The notes beneath the pieces were generated by a model. The model did not search any database, had not been told where the DNA came from, and saw only the letters and a program-made list of their open reading frames with translations. This document shows, one piece after another, positions 59,707 to 64,000 of a stretch of 64,000 bases of DNA. Made by a program: the position numbers and the translations under genes. The first letter of the stretch is position 1; every line of letters starts with the position of its first letter. The stretch is from contig JBDTVS010000076.1 in NCBI GenBank assembly GCA_040007095.1, positions 1 through 64,000 of the forward strand. The letters are read 5' to 3'. The stretch is from JBDTVS01 sp040007095. GTDB lineage: Bacteria > Acidobacteriota > Vicinamibacteria > Vicinamibacterales > CAVVIG01.

Positions 59707-59760
59707 CAGCCCGTGGTGAAAGTCTGGCTGCATTCGACGAGCGATGCACCGGCGCTCCCG
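59707..59760. repeat. Dispersed intergenic repeat, copy C (head portion)
   Basis: CAGCCCGTGGTGAAAGTCTGG here matches the head of copies A and B closely, and the rest diverges. It lies 15 bases 5' of the hydrolase start. A diverged tail (GGCAAAGG) may follow near 59784. Confidence 0.5.
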
Positions 59761-59822
59761 GCCGCCGACTGTAGATCGCGCGCGGCAAAGGCGAATGACT
59801 GGGAGGCCGGATTGACGATGGA

Positions 59823-61283
59823 TCAGGGCAACACGCCACCGACGGTGGTCCGGCCGGTGCCGCTGCAGCCCGGTTCGCCGAAGCGAATGAACTTCTGGAT
59901 GCGCTTGCCGTTGTCCACTTCGGCCGTGTAGATGTTGCCGCGCGTGTCGAGGCTCACCTGGTGCAGCCAGTGAAACTCGCCCGTTTCGCGTCCGCTGCGC
60001 CCAAGCCGTCCGAGCTCCTCGAGCGTGTCGCGCTTGAGGATGTAGATCGTCATGTTGGAGTTGTCGCCGACGTAGAGGCACGACTGCGTCGGATCGGTCG
60101 AGAAGTTCATCGACACGGCGGAGCCCGGCAGGCCGTTGGTCTTCACGGCGACGAACTGCTCCCTCACGAAGCCGCACCGGCCCGCCTCCCCGCTGGCGTT
60201 CGTGCAGGGTTTTCCGAGGTTCGGGTCACGGCTGTTGAAGATCTGCACGCGGTTGTTACCGCGATCGCAGACGTAGATGAGGCCGTCCCTGCTGATCTTC
60301 ACGCAGTGAACCGGGTTGCGGAAGAACGCGGGCTTCAGGTGGCCCTTGGTGAAGTCGCTCATCCAGTCGCCCGCCGCCGCGGCGGCCTGGTCGTCGACCG
60401 GGTTGTTGCCGTACGCGCCGAAGTGGCCGATGTATTTGCCCGTCGCGGCATCGAGCATCACCACGCGCCGGTTGCCGTAGCCGTCCGAGACGTACATGCG
60501 GTTGCTGGTCGGGTCGACGGTGATGTCGGCCGGGAGATAGAACAGCGGCGTGCCGTTGCGTCCACCAGTCGTGTTGTTGCTGTCGGGCCCTTTGCCGCCG
60601 GGACCGCCGAACATCGCGACGAACTTCCCGTCCTTGGTGAATTTCAGGATCATGCCATCGGCGCCCTGACTCGACGCCCACGCCGATCCGTTGGGACTCG
60701 CGTTCGCACTGTTGCCGCCGAGATAGACGAAGCCGTTATGGTCGACGAAGATGCCGTGCTCGGTCGCCGGCCAAACGCAGCCTTCTTCCGTCTTGCACTT
60801 ACCCGGGTCGGCCGGGCCGCCCCACGCGCGCAGGAGCCTCCCGCCCGCGTCGAACTCCATCACCGACGGTGCCGGCAAACAGCAGTCGCCCAGCGCCCCA
60901 TACGGACGAGCGAAGCCCATCACGTCGACGGGCTTGCCGTCCTTCGACGTGTGCGTCGCGCCGGTCAGCGCCGCTTCGTCGTTCGTCAGCGTACGCGGCC
61001 GCTGGTATATCCATACGTGATCATCCGGCGCGACATAGAGGCCGCCGACCTGGCCGATGATCCAGTTGTTCGGCAGCTTCTGCGGCCAACCGGCGTCGGC
61101 GACAAATCCTGGCACCTTCGCCGTCGGCGGCACGGCATACACGCCCGAGCGCTCGGCCAGCCGCTCGAGAATGCCGGTCGCGGCAAGCGTCTTCGCGTCG
61201 GCTTTCGGTGCCTGGGCGGCGCACGGTGTCGCGACAAGAGCAGCGAGGAACGCGCCAGCTACCGCACATCGTTTCAAAGTCAT
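59823..61283 (-). CDS. Secreted NHL-repeat beta-propeller protein
   Basis: 486 residues with a signal peptide (VAGAFLAALVATPCAA). Repeats of NHL type include VMEFDAGGRLLRAWGG, HGIFVDHNGFVYLGGN, and DGLIYVCDRGNNRVQIF, forming a six- or seven-bladed propeller. It may bind or oxidise a small substrate outside the cell; no catalytic motif is clear. ATG 61283 is preferred because AAGGAG is five bases upstream; GTG 61289 has no room for a ribosome site. It is divergent from the cupin gene. Confidence 0.8.
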   Translation of the reverse strand: MTLKRCAVAGAFLAALVATPCAAQAPKADAKTLAATGILERLAERSGVYAVPPTAKVPGFVADAGWPQKLPNNWIIGQVGGLYVAPDDHVWIYQRPRTLTNDEAALTGATHTSKDGKPVDVMGFARPYGALGDCCLPAPSVMEFDAGGRLLRAWGGPADPGKCKTEEGCVWPATEHGIFVDHNGFVYLGGNSANASPNGSAWASSQGADGMILKFTKDGKFVAMFGGPGGKGPDSNNTTGGRNGTPLFYLPADITVDPTSNRMYVSDGYGNRRVVMLDAATGKYIGHFGAYGNNPVDDQAAAAAGDWMSDFTKGHLKPAFFRNPVHCVKISRDGLIYVCDRGNNRVQIFNSRDPNLGKPCTNASGEAGRCGFVREQFVAVKTNGLPGSAVSMNFSTDPTQSCLYVGDNSNMTIYILKRDTLEELGRLGRSGRETGEFHWLHQVSLDTRGNIYTAEVDNGKRIQKFIRFGEPGCSGTGRTTVGGVLP

Positions 61284-61423
61284 GGTCACTCCTTATCATA
61301 CTTTTGCATCAGCGACCTGCTGGATCGTGCGGTTGACCTGTACCGAACTGAGCCGGCCGGCAGATTTTCCTTTCGTATTCCCCCCTCTCTGTCGATAATC
61401 GGGCGCAGACAGGAAGGCCAACC

Positions 61424-61960
61424 ATGACTCGAACTCTGTTAGCGATTGGAATGGCCGCGACCATGGTCGCGGTCTCGATGACGAGCGGCTCTGCGCAGCG
61501 GGACGGCCAATCGCCGCCGGCGGCCGCGCCGTCGTGTCCCGGCCAACCGGCGCCTGCACCGCTGGCGACCGGCGTCTACACGGCGAAGCCGGTTGCCGAG
61601 ATCGTCATCAACGGCCAGTCCGCGCCCGGCGCGATCTGGAAGGCCGGCGATCGGGCATTCTGGCACTGCCACTCGGGCGGCCAGCTTCTTTTCCTGCACG
61701 AAGGCGTCGGCCGCGTGCAGCAGCGCGGCCAGCGCGCCCGGACGCTGCACAAGGGCGAGACGGAGTACGGCGGCCCCGGTGTCGAGCACTGGCATGGCGC
61801 CGATCCCAACGCCTCGGCGCACTTCTTCCAGACGACCTACGCCAACAGCCAGACGCTCTGGATGGAAGAGGTCGGCAAGGACGATTATCTCGGCAACGAC
61901 ATCGGCATCAATTCGAGGAATGAATTTCTCAAGACAGGCGTGAAAACGAAACGGCCCTGA
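61424..61960 (+). CDS. Secreted cupin-domain protein
   Basis: 178 residues. The signal peptide (LLAIGMAATMVAVSMTSGSAQ) is followed by a Pro-rich stretch and a cupin domain, with WHCHSGGQLLFLHEGVG as motif 1 (His ligands and Glu) and GPGVEHWHGA as motif 2. Metal-binding is likely. It could be a periplasmic sensor or small dioxygenase-like protein. ATG 61424 has AGGAAGG upstream. Confidence 0.78.
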   Translation: MTRTLLAIGMAATMVAVSMTSGSAQRDGQSPPAAAPSCPGQPAPAPLATGVYTAKPVAEIVINGQSAPGAIWKAGDRAFWHCHSGGQLLFLHEGVGRVQQRGQRARTLHKGETEYGGPGVEHWHGADPNASAHFFQTTYANSQTLWMEEVGKDDYLGNDIGINSRNEFLKTGVKTKRP

Positions 61961-62278
61961 CGCGTTAGGCCGCTCACGATCGAAATGGTTCGCGCCTGGC
62001 GAGCGTTTGAGGCCAGCGACGGATTGCTGAACGTCGGCGACGGGAACACCCGCGTCATTCCCGGCCATTGTTTCTCTCGCCACGAAGGCCGACCTCAGCG
62101 CGAGTCGAGACATGCTGCTGCTGGTGCAGGAGCGCCTCACGCCGATGGCGCGGCAGGGGAGGACGTGGACGGGCCATCGCCGCGGCGCCGACCAGGGATC
62201 TCGATCGGAAATGGGATCCGCCAGTGGCGCGACCTTCGTGCGGCAATCGTCTAACAACCTTCGCAGGAGAGACCCCAA
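61961..62278. other. 318-base intergenic region, no gene seen
   Basis: It lies between the cupin and the PQQ dehydrogenase. A frame at 61985-62254 exists but has no ribosome site, no domain, and an Arg/Pro-rich content typical of shadow frames. A good AGGAG for the next gene is at about 62265. No promoter was identified. Confidence 0.5.
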
Positions 62279-64000
62279 TGAAGCGGACGCTGTTGATGGT
62301 GGCCATGGCAGGCGCCGTGGTCGTCACCCTTCGCTCTATCTCGAGGCCTCTCGATGCACAGGCGCTCAACAGCCCGACATTCACGGCGGCCCAGGCCACC
62401 CTGGGGAAGGACGCGTATACGCAGAATTGCTCGTCGTGCCACGGCGGCAACCTCGACGATGGCGAGTTCGCCCCACCGTTGAAGGGCGTTGAGTTTCGGC
62501 AGCGCTGGGGCGGAAAATCACTCGACGCGCTGTTTATGGATATGAGCACGCGAATGCCGACCGCGGCACCTGGTTCCCTGGGCGATGCGACCTACGTGCA
62601 GGTGCTCGCCTACGTGCTGCAGGAGAACGGATTCCCAGCCGGAACCACACCGGTCGATGCGCAGCGCCTTTCCTCGGTCATGCTGCCGTCGTTCTCCGGT
62701 GGCCCGGGGGGTGGCTTGACGGCCGGCGTCAGCCTGCCTTCGTTCCCGACCCGGACCAATCCGCTCGACAAGTACACACCGGTAACCGATGCGATGCTCG
62801 CCAACCCGCCAGCCAGCGAATGGCTCGGGTGGCGGCGGACGCAGGACGGAGCGGGCTTCAGCCCCTTGACGCAGATCACGAAGGCCAACGTCGGCGAACT
62901 TCGGACAGCGTGGGTGTGGTCGTTGCCGAACGGCTCCAACGAGGCGACGCCGCTGTTCCACGACGGCGTCCTGTTCGTGCACGCCTTCGGGGACAAGCTG
63001 CAGGCACTCGATGCCGCGACCGGAGACCTGCTCTGGCAGTACTCCAGGCGGTTGCCAATGGGCTCGCCGGCCAGCGTCAAGCGTCACATCGCGCTTCATG
63101 GCGACAAAGTGCTCGTCGCGACTTCTGATGTTCATGTCGTCGCGCTCGACATTCATACCGGGAGGGTCCTCTGGGACAAGGCGGTCGCTGAGGCCAAGGC
63201 CGGATACGGCATGACAGGTGGGCCGACGATCGCGAACGGCAAGGTGATTGTCGGCACGAACGGCCGCGCACCGGGTGGCAACTTCATCGTGGCTCTCGAC
63301 GCCAACACCGGTCAGGAATCGTGGCGCTTCAACACGATCGCAAAGCCCGGCGAGCCCGGCGGCGACAGCTGGAACGGCGTACCGTTCGAGAAGCGCAATG
63401 GGGGATCGGTCTGGGTCGCGGGTAGCTACGACGTCGCGTCCAATCTCGTGTACTTCGGAGTGGCACAGACGTACGACACCGGCCCTTACCGCGACCTGAT
63501 CCCCCAAGGCGGTGTCACGAACGACCTGCTGTACACAGACTCGACGGTGGCGATCAATCCGGACACCGGGAAGCTGGTCTGGCACTTCCAGCATCAGCCC
63601 AACGACCAGTGGGATTTCGATTGGGCGTTCGGCCGCGTCCTCTTCAAAATGCCGGTGGGCGGCACCACGAAAACGGTCATCGCGACATCGGGTAAGCAGG
63701 CCATCTACGACGTGGTCGAGGCAGAGACAGGCAAGTACGTCGCGTCGATGGACCTCGGCCTGCAGAACGTGGTGTTGAACGTCGACCCGCGAACCGGCGC
63801 GAAGGCGATCAACCCCAGGCTGATCCCGGGGAAGGACACCATTACGGTGTGCCCGCACGCCGGCGGAGCCAAATCGTGGATTCCTGAATCGTACAATCCG
63901 GCGACCAAGGCGATGTTCGTTCCGCTCGTGGAGTCGTGCATGGATCTGACGCCCGTCGCACCGGGCGGGCGAGGCAGCCTCTCGACCGGCGTGCGTTGGA
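62279..64000 (+). CDS. PQQ-dependent dehydrogenase with N-terminal cytochrome c domain, 3' end missing
   Basis: The frame is open to base 64000 (574 codons seen). A signal-like start (LLMVAMAGAVVVTLRS) leads to a haem-binding CSSCH (Cys51, Cys54, His55). A quinoprotein propeller follows from ~200: WLGWRRTQDGAGFSPLTQI, ALDAATGDLLWQYS, TGGPTIANGKVIVGTNGR and WHFQHQPNDQWDFDW, all typical of PQQ alcohol/glucose dehydrogenases. These oxidise alcohols or sugars in the periplasm and pass electrons to the haem. The gene continues past the right edge. Confidence 0.93.

Noticed and set aside
61985..62254. 89-residue plus-strand frame
   Set aside because: No ribosome site, Arg/Pro-rich sequence and no family; treated as non-coding.
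62518..63858. 446-residue minus-strand open frame at the right edge
   Set aside because: The opposite strand encodes an unmistakable PQQ dehydrogenase with a haem motif, so this is its antisense shadow.
1..64000. CRISPR arrays, tRNA or rRNA genes, complete insertion sequences
   Set aside because: I saw no regularly spaced repeat-spacer pattern, no cloverleaf or rRNA core, and no transposase-like frame.

Overview
The window is GC-rich bacterial DNA, densely coded and often with overlapping start and stop codons. Gene content suggests a soil- or sediment-type Gram-negative, most likely an Acidobacteriota member of the Vicinamibacteria type. The clues are outer-membrane and lipoprotein genes, a paired DUF6152 and secreted-protein locus, NHL and SMP-30 secreted proteins, a haem-fused PQQ dehydrogenase, and several Hanks-type kinases beside a type VI secretion system (T6SS). 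Myxococcota cannot be excluded from sequence reading alone. This placement is inference.

1-26972 (+): a T6SS locus. It opens inside tssM, followed by a TagF-PP2C fusion. A candidate promoter at 4496-4524 then leads into tssA-tssB-tssC-hcp-hcp-tagJ-tssE-tssF-tssG-clpV, a TPR-methyltransferase and vgrG. A delivery and effector module follows: DUF6484, DUF2169, a ketoacyl-synthase-like protein with a replaced catalytic Cys, a DUF4150 PAAR-like protein with an unrecognised C-terminal domain, a putative immunity protein, a methyltransferase with a regulatory domain, a TIGR02270-like protein and a 54-residue membrane protein. tssJ, tssK and tssL are not in the window and probably lie upstream.

27056-28727 (-): a HepT/MntA toxin-antitoxin pair and a conserved-looking gene of unknown function. 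29061-37438 (+): a kinase with extracytoplasmic repeats, a NodU/CmcH-like carbamoyltransferase, a GT39-like membrane glycosyltransferase, an outer-membrane protein and a PKD-type lipoprotein. 37448-47616 (-): a signalling block with an FHA-TM-lytic transglycosylase, a small membrane-anchored protein, an FHA-TM-TPR protein, a kinase, a PP2C phosphatase, a LuxR-type regulator and a 1279-residue kinase. With the TagF-PP2C fusion this looks like a threonine-phosphorylation control circuit for the T6SS (inference).

47975-51577: a GT2 glycosyltransferase (-), a radical SAM protein (+) and two secreted proteins (+). The region between the first two carries overlapping inverted repeats and a copy of a dispersed repeat also seen near 33.4 kb and 59.7 kb. 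51636-53489 (+) is a large gene I do not recognise. 53535-55457 (-) is a compact MNIO (DUF692) RiPP-type cassette: a 69-residue precursor-like peptide with a CxxC motif, the oxidase and a DUF2063-like partner. It is the best candidate here for an undescribed pathway.

55606-64000: a lipoprotein amidohydrolase, a degraded C-terminal remnant of a parallel beta-helix protein (56933-57244, -), a small membrane protein, a hydrolase/SMP-30 fusion, an NHL-repeat protein, a secreted cupin and a cytochrome c-PQQ dehydrogenase that runs off the right edge. I saw no rRNA, tRNA, CRISPR array or complete insertion sequence.
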